This document shows positions 8,168 through 17,268 of a stretch of DNA of 17,268 nucleotides, piece after piece. The notes beneath the pieces are model-generated. The model was not told where the DNA came from and did not search any database. It saw only the letters and a program-made list of their open reading frames with translations. The position numbers and the translations under genes are program-made. How positions within the stretch are numbered: the first letter of the stretch is position 1; each line of letters opens with the position of its first letter. This stretch comes from Zancudomyces culisetae (Eukaryota; Kickxellomycota; Harpellomycetes; Harpellales; Legeriomycetaceae): contig LSSK01001394.1 of the NCBI GenBank assembly GCA_001969505.1, positions 1 to 17,268 on the forward strand, in the 5' to 3' direction.

Positions 8168-11100
8168 TTAGTAAGGCTGTAAAAAGACCAGAAAGTTGTT
8201 AACTGAGTTTACAACGCGACCTAGCGTCACTTTTACGTGCTCAAAGCGCTTTTCAGCCATTACAGTTTTCAAATACTTCAGCTCTGATTTGTACTTTGGT
8301 CGTCGTCTGCTGAATACATAATAAAATGCATATAATCCCAGCCTAAAGTATAGTATATATAGCAAAACCCTGTTAATCACTTTCTTTGCTCACCAAAAAT
8401 ACTGAGTATGGCTATGTAAAAAAAAATGACTGAGTGCATACCAAATTACTTGAACATGTGTGATGTTAAAGAGCATCACCCTCTCCTTTCTTGTCCTTGT
8501 GGATAATTTCGGTCTAATAAGGCTCCAGCTGTGATGGATGGTGTGCCAAATCATGTTAATATTAAATTTTGAGTTAAATTTTGCAAAGTGAACGGATTTG
8601 GTGTATTGGTGAACCTTTTTGGCAGTAAATACGAAATTCTGAAAGAGGTTTTGCAGTGTTGTGAGCCAAGAATTCAACGTATTGTTGACAAACAGTACAT
8701 TTAGGCGATGACTGGTGGCACTATTTTGGATTTCAAGTAGTTATATATTTTCCTGATTATTGTCACCACTGATAGCAAATGCTTTAGACTATGTTTTTCG
8801 GTTATCAAGGTGATGGAGGAGGAGTGGTATGTCTATATAAAAATCCACCATTTTCAAACCGAGAAACCAGCAAGCAATGAATTTTACCTTAGCATTTTTT
8901 CTATAAACCTTTTCCCTGGGTTCTTGGAGCTGTCGATTGTTAGTGATGTTTTGATATCTATAGCAATGAAAAGTAGCCAGTGAGAATATTGCATTGAAAG
9001 CTTCTATTTACCACTTACTATTGTTAAAAAACCTAGAGTAATCCGAGCTAACTTCTAGCGAATGGTGGTTTATAAGCAGTCCATTCCAGGGAAACCCAAA
9101 ACAAGAGTTGGTGCTATTTACTTTGCATCCGTCCATTTCCAAATCATAATTCACGAGTGTCTTTTGGGGGTTTATTTGACAACCAAAATCTCCAAATCCT
9201 CTAGACATGATTTGAAGAATTTTAGTAACCTCATCCTTGTATCGTGATAGAACCAGATAGTCATCCATATATCTAATGATAAGCGTGTCTCTGCCATTTT
9301 TTTTGCAATATTTTGCTAAATACTCGCTTTCTAATGCACCAAGGTACAAATTGCATAGTAATGGTGATAATATCGATCCCTGAGGAACCCCTACTTTCTG
9401 CTTCAACAACTCACTACCAACTCGTACATAATTGTTATTCAAATGCAAATCCAGAATTTTTAAAATGTTTGCACTGCTTAAAATACTCGTATTCATTTTG
9501 TCAATAATCACGCTGTTGTATTTAAAAGAGCTTTGGTTTGTATCAAGTGTACTGACAATTCGTTCTATAGACGTATGTCCAGACAAAAATAAAATATTAT
9601 TTTTATTGGCTTGTATCCCACAATACACACACTGTTTTATTGGTGTAAACCACTTCGAAAACATTTTATCATGGTTTCACAAGTATACTCATGTTGGGCT
9701 GCAAAATGTAAGATCGGAACTTACTTGTATTGAGAACAATTTTCTTGTAGTCTGCTACAATCTTTCCTTGAAGATAATGAACGTTAGCAGAGCTCTTCAG
9801 CAGAAACGAGTCGTTTTTCAGGATGCCCTCAACTTTTTTTATAAGCTTGCTAATTATGACCGAATCAAAAGCCCGGTTAATATCGACCTTCGCCATATAA
9901 ATCTGCTCCGTCCTAAATTACATTGGTTAGCATTTTCTTAAATTTTTTTTGTCTGAACGATTTGTTGAGTTGTAGACTCAAACGGCGCATACCACTACTA
10001 GTAGAAATAACTTACCCATAATAGCCGTTTTTAATTAACATTCCTTTAAATTTTAGTAGGTTATCCAAAATATCCTTTGCCCCAAACACAGAAAACCCAA
10101 AAAGACATTTGCTCTCTTGCTATATGCCATCAAGAAGATAAGTTGGTGTTAGATTCTCAACTGCATGATCCAAGTGGTGGAAATATGGCCACCAGAATGA
10201 CTATATCATTACCTTAATCAGAGTCAGAACGTCGAATGCAGCCTTCAAGCTCTTGAAATGTTCTTGATTGCCCCAGCCATTTAAAGAATTCATATCATGG
10301 GTTTCGTGGTTTTTATCCAGTTCCTATGTCAGAAACAAAAGTGATACAACTATGGGTTATCTGGAAGAAATATATTAATCGAGAAAATAAAACAGGAATT
10401 ATGATCAAGTCGACTGAAATTTTACCCGTGCTTTTCCAAAGTTAATAATAGTCCTGAATCCGCTTTCTTTGGGTAACAGTCGAGCATAAGAAATGGCTAG
10501 ATTAGACGCAACTACGTTTTTGTCTACGGGTGTTAGATTAGGCCTTATTGACTTGTATGCTGGCAGCGTTATTTTTAACCATACATCCTTCCGAAAATAA
10601 AAAAGCTTATTTCTGTGAGAGCAGCTTTCGGTGATATAAAAGTTTGTTCTTATTAACTGGAAGATAAAGTCATGTATAACCCAATGGACAAGGCTCGAGA
10701 AAATCCTTTTCCTTCTGATACTTTCATCCGGCGTTTCATGAATAGACCCACCAGTTTTTTTGTCTTGTAAATTATATGTTCTGCTCTTAAAATGTAGCCA
10801 TTGGTCACATTCGTTTACCTATATTGGTAAAGTCAAACTGTTCAAAGGTATTGTGCCTAAATGGTATAGCTAGAAAATAAATAACGTACCTTCATTCCAC
10901 TTAAAAATTGGTTCAGCGAAAATTTATCATGTCTCCCAGCGCAGATAACAGCTTTTATCACTATTAAGCGTATCATTTTTAGTAGTATTAATTAAGTTTT
11001 TGCTTTGCAATACCCTTTTTTCGATACTTAAAAGGCTGTTTTAATAGAAACTCACCGGTTTTTAGTCTTTTATGATTGTTTGCACCACCGATCAACCACG

Positions 11101-13428
11101 TCGGTAAGATCCTTTTAATGCAAGAGCTAATAAACCAAAACACCCTTCTGTAGCTAGTACAATATCTGATAGGCGATGATGGTGATGATGATGCTGATGA
11201 TGGAAGTGGAAATGGTATTACACCATTATTCAGCTTCCTTGCTTGTAAGCAAATGGCGCCAATACTTGGCTGTGTACCATACTGCTCTAGCTTTTCCACC
11301 ATTACCTTTTGCGCTGGTGTGTCTACAGTATTACGGGATGGATATGCAGATTTTTTAGTCAAGGCTCCGGACATACGAGTCTCTAAGAAGTTAGTGCGGG
11401 AAAAGATGCCTCCAATAGCAGGTGTTGAGGTATCACAGGGTGATATCGGTGGGGACGAACCATAACTATTGTATTTTCGTCTTTTATCTTCAGAAGTACC
11501 GTTAGACAATATACTGGGAATATCTTTTGCTTTTCTCTTATTATTCCTATAATCATTGTTAACTACAGCAAATTCAGGGTTCGGACAACCAAGCACTCCC
11601 CCTGGATTTATTGTGGGCAGACCAGATGTAGTTGATTGTGCTGAACCATTTTCTGCAGTAAAAAATGCCTGGCTAGCCATAGTAAAGTTATTGTTACAAA
11701 TCGAAAACTGATCAATACCGTCATCGCTGTCACTTTCCATACCAAAATCTACAATATTTTCACAAAGTTCGTCTAGCTGATTCAAGCTGACATCTTTGGA
11801 CGTAGCAAATAATAGTTCTTTCAGGTTTGTTCGTTTGTATTTTCTCAACATTTCTTCCACTATTTTGTCAAATTTACACATCCTCCACTTGCTTAGCTTT
11901 GGCTCATATCTACAAAAAATGTCCGAAATCAGTTTACGCTTCAATTCCCTAAACTTAGAGTCAGAAGAACCGCCATTCGGTTGGTGTGTATGAAAACCTG
12001 TACTTTTGCGTTGCTTAGATGTTTTTCGCTGCATGTTAGATAGTTTGTTTAGTGGATGTTCTACACCCAACCCCCACTGGAGCCCACCCCTTTGGTTGTA
12101 CTTTGGCCTCGAGTAAATTATGCTCTCTCTGCCGTATTTCTCTTTAGAATATGCATCTTGGTCTGATTTATCGCGTTTCTTGAGCTTTTTCTTTTTCTTT
12201 TGCGTGTTAGAATTAAATTTCGGTTTAGCACTTGGACTTGGTAATGGAAATCCACATATTTCGGACTCCAATTCTTTTCTAATGCAAACAATACTAGATG
12301 ATTGAATAAATCTATGCTTCAGCCTTGGAATTAGTCGGTCCATCGGTTCACCTACATTATAACTCTATGGTTAATAATTGTTTCAAAATTGTATACAACA
12401 AAGAGTAAAAGATAAAAGGTAAAAGAGATGATAGCTATGGAGAATGTTTAAATGCTCTACCCACCTGTTAACTGCCTGTAACGATTTTTATTCCCCAAAT
12501 CAAAAATACTGGTTTCACATAGGATGTGCATCATAAACTCGCTTCCAACTCTAATGAACCCAAATAACAAAAAAGGGGTATGAAATAAGAGTAATACGCG
12601 AGATTCTTGGATAATAAAGAGGTAAAGATGTAAAGATGTGAGCTAGGGGGTGTGTATAGTTACATTTTAAGAAGCTGTTCCCAGTCGTTGTTTGTAAGCC
12701 TCGACACCACTACACTTGGATGTGTGTTGACTACCTGGCGCTCTCCCTCAATACTTTCTGGCCTATTTTCGGTTGTCTAAACATCATAAAACTCATTATT
12801 ATAGCTCTAATTACAGACAAAAGTCACTAGCCAAGAAATAATCAGCCCCTTGTAGTTTAAACCGTACAGAGAGCTTGTACTCTGGTGATATTTTTGGAGG
12901 GTTTTGATGAGAATAAGTAGCTTTACCAATCTGTAACCATACACTAGTATATTTCTTTTGTAAAAACTCTCATTCCTATCCTCTTCTTTCTCCAGCGCCT
13001 TTTTTTCGTGCTCGAACGCCTTACATAGCCTTTTAATTGCCCGATGCACTAACTATTACCAAATATTTTGATTTTCCTTAACTCCACACTGAAAAATAAA
13101 CAGAATAAGAGGAAACAAAAAGAAAAAAATCGCGAATATAAAGGGAACGTACTGAAAGTTGGTTTTCTATGGGTTCTTCGTATTGTAAAGACGTGTTTTC
13201 TGCACAAGTGTTACAAACAATTGTGTTTTTTAGGAGTTTTTTTAGACCTTTTTCGCGCGCTTCCTCCATCTTCAACCTGTTCTCTAACTGGGGAAATACC
13301 AACACATCATTTATATACTCGCCCAGACTCTGTGCTCTTCTGTATACCTTTAAAATAACAGAATCCTGAGTCTTGTGGCTCATTTCTTTACGTTTTTTCG
13401 CCATTTTCACTGTCTTGAATACTTCCAA
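8168..13428 (-). CDS. TERT: Telomerase reverse transcriptase (TERT/EST2), complete, 14 exons
   Basis: Catalytic subunit of telomerase, which copies the telomerase RNA template onto chromosome ends. Minus-strand exons: 13428-13153, 13052-12927, 12776-12664, 12550-12465, 12351-11056, 10960-10890, 10818-10426, 10323-10213, 10119-10016, 9912-9725, 9564-9019, 8957-8888, 8720-8394, 8342-8168; 3882 nt in one frame, about 1293 aa. TEN domain (1-205): QSLGEYINDVL, NILVYGYRL, NDWEQLLKIVGSEFMMHIL, RYRQLTG. RNA-binding domain: IIYSRPKYNQRG (278-289), then CP/T-motif VFWFISSCIKRILP (604 on) and GRHDKFSLNQFLSGMKV. RT motifs: 1 WVIHDFIFQLIRTNFYITES, 2 LLPKESGFRTIIN, A KVDINRAFD (catalytic D869), B' VGVPQGSILSPLLC, C RYMDDYLVL (D1022, D1023), D GCQINPQKTLVNY, E FPWNGLLI; C-terminal extension after SLTIDSSKNPGK. 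All three catalytic aspartates are present. Start could also be Met9 (13404) or Met16 (13383). The least certain splices are the acceptors at 13053 and 9565. TERT-specific domains rule out a mobile-element RT. Confidence 0.95.
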
Positions 13429-13881
13429 AATGAATAGCTATCGAAATCAGATGTTAATAACATATACACAAATCGACTAAACTCGATCTTTTTTCCTCCA
13501 TATCGATATGTATGAAGGAACATGTACTCAAGAATAAACAACCTCAATGTAACGGAAACGTAAAAGCAAGGGAAGATAAACCTGTTCACCTCAGTTCATG
13601 TACAAGTTTTAAACTGCTTTCCTTTTGTTGTATACACTATTCTCTGGTACATTTATCGGCTCGGTGATTGTACAATATTTTGGTTCTTTGCATTTTGTAA
13701 CCAAAGAAAGCCCCGCTCAGGATTTGCGGGAGATATTTTCAAACATAAAAAAAAATTTTGTCAGGCAAAATTTTAATCTACACAGTTTGTCTCCTTATTT
13801 GTTTATTTTTAAGATATGGAAATTCTCGGGTATTAGCCTTTCTTTTATCGGTTTCAATTAAAGAAAAATAAAATTGGAAAA
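13429..13881. other. Head-to-head promoter region of TERT and the NDUFB11-like gene
   Basis: 453 bp separate the two divergent start codons, so both 5' leaders and core promoters lie here. A 78-codon plus-strand open frame (13625-13861) begins at TTG, has no internal ATG and no upstream AG acceptor, and is not called. The main content is the hairpin cluster at 13647-13774. Confidence 0.65.
13647..13774 (+). other. Cluster of four consecutive hairpins, candidate structured RNA or 5' UTR element
   Basis: H1, 13647-13673: arms GTACATTTATCG and CGGTGATTGTAC around loop GCT pair at 11 of 12 positions, two as G-U pairs that exist only in plus-strand RNA. H2: TTTGGTT (13679-13685) pairs with AACCAAA (13699-13705). 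H3: CCCGC (13712-13716) pairs with GCGGG (13726-13730), loop TCAGGATTT. H4: AAAATTTTG (13752-13760) pairs with CAAAATTTT (13766-13774), loop TCAGG. Loops H3 and H4 share TCAGG. The block ends about 107 nt before the NDUFB11-like ATG, so it could be leader RNA. It matches no snRNA, SRP, RNase P/MRP or snoRNA motif that I know. Confidence 0.4.
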
Positions 13882-14372
13882 ATGACAATCTTAAACAGAG
13901 GAATCTTTAGAATTACGACCAGAAGAATCTCAAACTCTTCGATTTTGCGTGGAGGTCACGGTCCCGAGTTACAAGAACCATCTGGATACTTGTTCAACAG
14001 AAAGGTACTTAATTTTGTTTTGCTATTCTAACTCAAAACGATAAAACCATCTCAAACAAAATCGTAGTTACTAACTATATACTCAACATATTATAGCCCG
14101 GCGTAAAGTATGAACGCGAAGGATGGGAAAATCTGTGGTACTTTGGATTCTATCCAGTAGTGTTGTTTGGTGGAATCGGCCTTTACTTTAAGCCAGATAC
14201 AAAGTAAGATAATTTTTCATTAAGATTTTAGTTGGCATTGGTATATTTTTTTCGACACTAACACTCTGATTTGGAATTTAGGCTTCGAACCTGGGCTAGA
14301 GCTGAAGCAGAAAAGCGAATGGAGGAGCGCGGCGATACCTTAGAATACGAGCATACCGAATATATTATTTAA
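13882..14372 (+). CDS. NDUFB11: Mitochondrial complex I accessory subunit, NDUFB11/ESSS-like
   Basis: Small single-span inner-membrane subunit of the complex I membrane arm. Exons 13882-14004, 14097-14203 and 14282-14372 join in frame to 106 aa, the usual size in fungi. The N-terminus (MTILNRGIFRITTRRISNSS) is rich in Arg, Ser and Thr with no acidic residue, like a mitochondrial presequence. Next comes GPELQEPSGYLFNRKPG, then YEREGWENLWYFGFYPVVLF leading into one membrane helix (about 52-72), KPDTK, and a charged tail, TWARAEAEKRMEERG, matching the family's 'W...EA..RM..RGE'. Both introns carry TACTAAC-like branch sites (ttactaact, gacactaaca) shortly before the acceptor. The call rests on remembered family motifs; its length, topology and EGWENLWY motif agree. 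Confidence 0.85.
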
Positions 14373-15761
14373 TTACGTTTGCCCTTTCTTAATTCAATGT
14401 TTCTTTTTATTCAATTTGACTTGCTTTCCTTATCAGACCGGTGTATGCGATTCTAAAACTATTCAATACAGTTTATGAGTGAGCCTAAGTCTTTTTCACA
14501 GTAGTTGGAAAGCAGCCATATAGTCCTGCTTCCAAGAGAATAACAATGGTCTACTATCCAAAGGGGCCATTGCCCTTGGTAAAAAAAAAACTCAGTATAC
14601 TTTATCTTCAAATGATGTAGGACCGGTGGGAATGCATAACTATATATAGTTGTAGATGATGAAGACCCCCCTGTGGTGCGTGGTATTTTGTAGTAATAGG
14701 CCTGAGAATAACAAATCGCCAGATAGATAGTTTTATTGTATTTGAGTTTGGATGTCCTAATTCTGTGAGACTTGCCGAAATTTTTTTGATTCATATCCAA
14801 CACTCGTAGCTTTAGACAGGGAATGTATGTGCGCTGTAATCGAGTGAGAGTTATCACCAACTGAGTACATGGTATTGAAATGATTTATTTAGTAAGTATA
14901 GGTCAACCATCACTTTGCCTATTTCCACAACTTTAGTCCAGCTGTATTGGTCTATTTCAGTTTAAACAGCTCATATTAAAAGTTTTATTCCCTTGCCTGA
15001 CTTTTTTAAAATAATTTTGGGTGGCTAGCCGATCAGAAGAGAACAAAAAGTGTGGTTTTGCGATCTGATAGCGGACTTTTACATTTACCTGTTTCACCCG
15101 CAGTAGTTGTTTTTTATAGAACAGGGTTGCGTGGCATAAACATAGCGAACTACCTGATACTAATGTACACATTATCGGTGTATGCTTTCCAAGAAGCCAT
15201 TAGAATATGAGTAGTTTATAGTACCTTTTACATAGCATGCTTTGTTTTTTTTCATTTTTCCTTCCCTTTTGACATTTTGCAGAAATGAATACGCCATTAC
15301 AAATTTGTTAATTTTGAGGTAAAACCCCAAATCACGCAAATACTCAAAAACATTTAAAAGGTAAAATAAAATTTTTTTTTGATGTGGCCAATTACAAACA
15401 CGATATTATTTTTGAATGTTGAATCTACAACATTACAAAAAAAATAAAATATTCAAAGTAAGCGAAAATCTATTCTTGCAACCTTTTAACTTGCAAAACC
15501 CAGGGAATATATACAGGTGTAAGTATACAAAAAATATTTTTATATATTATCGGCAGGCAGGTTTTATGCACAGAGAATTTGTTTGCATTATTCTTTGAGT
15601 GATTATTTCGATACAAGTTTGAGGCCTTGTTGCTGTGCTGGAGATTCAAAGTCTTGTAATATTGAAAATTGCATGGTTTATTGGAGATAACAGATAAATT
15701 ATTTTTGGATTCAACGAAATTAACTTTGGAATACTGGATTATAGGATAGGATCATACAAAA
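14373..15761. other. Intergenic region NDUFB11-RPL9, no supported gene
   Basis: About 1.4 kb. A 133-codon minus-strand frame (14459-14860) starts at GTG and resembles nothing I know. A possible minus-strand two-exon frame (15297-15231 joined to 15164-15093) keeps phase but has no recognisable family. Also present are a 14-bp AT palindrome (14638-14651), a hairpin (CCAA(A)GGG/CCCTTGG, 14558-14579) beside a 10-A run, and a C/D-box-like pair. Confidence 0.5.
14656..14705 (+). ncRNA. Weak C/D-box snoRNA-like candidate
   Basis: ATGATGA (14656-14662) fits box C and CTGA (14702-14705) fits box D; TTGT before box C can pair with ACAA after box D. Only 39 nt lie between the boxes, short for a eukaryotic snoRNA, and the terminal stem is only 4 bp. 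Probably chance. Confidence 0.12.
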
Positions 15762-16578
15762 ATGAAGAATATATACAAGGAAGACACTGTAGACATCCCT
15801 AAAGATGGTAAGTAGTTAGTGCCCACTTGTTTGATTCATTGTTAGGAACGACATATCTGTTTTACGCTTTTGAAGCGTACCTGCTTTGAAAAAAAGGCCA
15901 AGATATTGAAAAGGGAAGGACTAATTGTATTTAATTTGACCTTTGATAGTTACTGTATCACTCAAGTCCCGTCAGGTCGTTGTCAAGGGCCCAAGAGGTG
16001 TTTTGACCCGCGATTTCAGAAACGTAAGTGTTGAAATCACACACCTCGGTAAGCAAAAGCTCAAGATCGTTGTCTGGCACGGAGGCCGCAAGCACTTGGC
16101 CTGCATCCGTACCGTCTGCACACACATCAACAACATGATCATTGGTGTCACAAAGGGTTTCGAGTACAAGATGCGTATGGTATATGCTCACTTTCCCATC
16201 AACGTGGTTATTAACGACTCTAGCGATGCCGTCGAATTGAGAAACTTCCTTGGCGAGAAATACGTCCGAAACGTCAAACTTCTAGAAGGTGTAACTATCA
16301 CCCAATCCACTAATGTAAAAGACGAGTTGGTATTGGTAGGAAACAGCATTGAAAATGTGTCCCAATCTGGTAAGTTTTTGCATTATCTTTTGTTTATGTC
16401 TCTTTTTTGACATTGGTCTTTTACGCAGCTTTATTCTGTACAACTGACTAACCTAATATTTATGTTAATCTATATAGCCGCAAGCATCACCCAAGCAGCA
16501 CTTGTCCGCAACAAGGATATCCGTAAATTCCTTGATGGTGTATATGTCTCCGAAAAAGGAAACGTTGTTAAAGAATAA
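15762..16578 (+). CDS. RPL9: 60S ribosomal protein L9 (uL6)
   Basis: Large-subunit ribosomal protein near the sarcin-ricin loop and GTPase centre. Exons 15762-15807, 15950-16369 and 16478-16578 join in frame to 188 aa, the usual length. Conserved blocks are [58 protein letters not shown] and [17 protein letters not shown]. The 46-nt first exon supplies [15 protein letters not shown], typical of the family N-terminus, which supports this start and the first splice. Intron 2 has a clear gactaac branch site 32 nt before its acceptor; intron 1 contains a tight hairpin. AATAAA follows the stop by 37 nt. The protein shares TVDIP and YVSEKG with animal L9 and NVKDE with yeast L9, which informs the lineage guess. 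Confidence 0.98.
15863..15879 (+). promoter_or_regulatory. RPL9: Hairpin inside RPL9 intron 1
   Basis: TACGCTT and AAGCGTA form a perfect 7-bp stem with loop TTG, about 70 nt upstream of the acceptor. Introns of fungal ribosomal protein genes can carry structures that assist splicing or mediate feedback. No snoRNA boxes were found around it. Confidence 0.4.
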
Positions 16579-16614
16579 TTTTTTCATTTTTGGTTAAAAT
16601 TTATTATGTTTTAT

Positions 16615-16620
16615 AATAAA
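16615..16620 (+). terminator. RPL9: RPL9 polyadenylation signal
   Basis: Canonical AATAAA in an AT-rich stretch 37 nt after the RPL9 stop codon. Confidence 0.6.
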
Positions 16621-17039
16621 ATATATTTTTACAGTAAAGTTTCTATGGGTTGCTTCTAATATTGTCTATCTGCTGCTATAATGGATCTGCTATTGTTATT
16701 GATTCTCTCAAGTGTATAGGGGAGCAGAGAGGGAGTATGAGAGCACAACATCAACTTGTGCAACGAATGCCAAGTACTTTGTGAGTACATACCAGTTGTG
16801 CTGATCCAGCTGCTAAAATACGGCCATTGGGTGCTGTGTGTATCTCTTTTCTGTTCTGCTCTTCTCCCTCCTAGACCTTGGGCTATATAGGTAGGTGTGT
16901 ATACTTCAAGTCCTTTGCACGAAAATGTGCTTGCCACTCTCTCTTAACTTTGTAAAAAAACTTTTCTTCTGAATCAACCAATCAGATTGCAGCGTTTTTT
17001 AAGATAAGTATACAGTTTTTAACAGCAAATTCAGCAACA
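16621..17039. other. Intergenic region RPL9 to the right-edge gene
   Basis: No supported gene. A minus-strand frame (16656-16937) starts at GTG and matches no family. A GCACAA/TTGTGC hairpin lies near 16743-16761. The distal part is the promoter of the right-edge gene. Confidence 0.5.
16978..16982 (+). promoter_or_regulatory. CCAAT box
   Basis: CCAAT lies 62 bp upstream of the ATG at 17040, a position compatible with HAP/NF-Y binding. It is one short motif only. Confidence 0.3.
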
Positions 17040-17268
17040 ATGGAGGGGGATGAGGAAACGAGGGGTGACAGAACCGACACCGGTAACGTCAACAAGCGAC
17101 AGCGGTTGGACTACCGCCAAGCAATCATGAAAAATGCGCACGATGCGCATTCAAATGGACCCAATTTGGGGAGACCTTTTAGTGCCGAAACAGGAAGGCG
17201 TAAGAAGCCATACAAAGCTATTATGGTGAGTGACAGGGATCAGTATGGGGAAAGATCCGTTTACCACC
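17040..17268 (+). CDS. Unrecognised basic protein, 5' part only
   Basis: An ATG at 17040 opens a frame that runs to the right edge (76 residues). The N-terminus is acidic (MEGDEETRGD), followed by NLS-like clusters NKRQR (residues 19-23) and GRRKKPYK (about 52-59), so a nuclear protein is possible. A GTGAGT donor at 17226 directly follows codon 62; since the frame also continues through it, whether splicing occurs there is unclear. GC content is higher than in the surrounding spacer and an upstream CCAAT box fits a real gene start. I do not recognise the family. Confidence 0.6.
   Translation, partial: MEGDEETRGDRTDTGNVNKRQRLDYRQAIMKNAHDAHSNGPNLGRPFSAETGRRKKPYKAIMVSDRDQYGERSVYH

Noticed and set aside
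9008-9896. Reverse transcriptase motifs that could mark a LINE, group II intron or other retroelement
   Set aside because: Flanking exons add the TEN domain, the T/CP motif and a TERT-type C-terminal extension, and the coding region is interrupted by spliceosomal introns; there are no element ends, endonuclease or target duplications.
9432-9941. Plus-strand 169-codon frame
   Set aside because: It is the antisense shadow of TERT exons 10 and 11.
13717-13765. TCAGG as a telomeric repeat unit near TERT
   Set aside because: Only two isolated copies, each in a hairpin loop, with no tandem array; no telomere repeat or plausible telomerase RNA template was found in the window.
13625-13861. Plus-strand 78-codon frame upstream of NDUFB11
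   Set aside because: It begins at TTG with a stop just upstream, contains no ATG and has no AG acceptor that would let it be an exon; the hairpins explain its composition better.
14459-14860. Minus-strand 133-codon frame
   Set aside because: It starts at GTG, has no recognisable domain and contains low-complexity and palindromic stretches; I could not join it convincingly to upstream exons.
15093-15297. Two-exon minus-strand frame with a LYR-like stretch (LFYKKQLLR)
   Set aside because: The spacing of the LYR-like residues is wrong and no downstream exon with the rest of a LYR protein could be found.
16656-16937. Minus-strand 93-codon frame
   Set aside because: GTG start and no family resemblance; a good donor (gtatgt) inside it is not followed by a sensible exon.

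Overview
The window is nuclear DNA of an intron-rich, AT-rich eukaryote, most probably a fungus outside the intron-poor budding yeasts. The fungal call rests on a PMT-type O-mannosyltransferase, an ATO/GPR1/FUN34/YaaH acetate-transporter-like protein and short GT..AG introns, some with TACTAAC-like branch sites (for example in RPL9 and the NDUFB11-like gene). A respiratory complex I subunit excludes Saccharomyces and fission yeasts. The RPL9 protein looks about as animal-like as yeast-like, so an early-diverging fungus is my guess; this is inference. I placed about 30 introns by hand (51 to 234 nt) from reading frame, splice sites and family similarity.

Layout, left to right. (1) 1-3099, minus: a protein O-mannosyltransferase, 11 exons visible, running off the left edge; it is divergent at several family-conserved positions. 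(2) 3100-5128: a 2-kb divergent spacer without a convincing gene. (3) 5129-5794, plus: an intronless ATO-family membrane protein, followed by 12 perfect AATAA repeats. (4) 6512-7978, plus: GPI2/PIG-C in four exons. (5) 8168-13428, minus: a complete telomerase reverse transcriptase in 14 exons (about 1293 aa) with TEN, RNA-binding, RT and C-terminal domains, tail-to-tail with GPI2. (6) 13429-13881: a shared head-to-head promoter region carrying four consecutive hairpins, two with the loop motif TCAGG. (7) 13882-14372, plus: the complex I NDUFB11/ESSS-like subunit, three exons. (8) 14373-15761: no convincing gene, one weak C/D-box-like pair. (9) 15762-16578, plus: ribosomal protein L9 (uL6), three exons. 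(10) 17040 to the right edge, plus: the start of an unrecognised basic protein.

The genes are an ordinary eukaryotic mixture and not an operon or island. PMT and GPI2 both act in the ER (O-mannosylation and the first step of GPI-anchor synthesis), ATO at a membrane, NDUFB11 in the mitochondrial inner membrane, RPL9 in the ribosome and TERT at telomeres. I found no mobile element, CRISPR array, tRNA or rRNA gene. The points most worth a second look are the full TERT gene model with its roughly 200-residue low-complexity insertion inside the RNA-binding domain, the tandem-hairpin element upstream of NDUFB11, the degenerate motifs of the PMT, and the intronless ATO gene with its AATAA tract.
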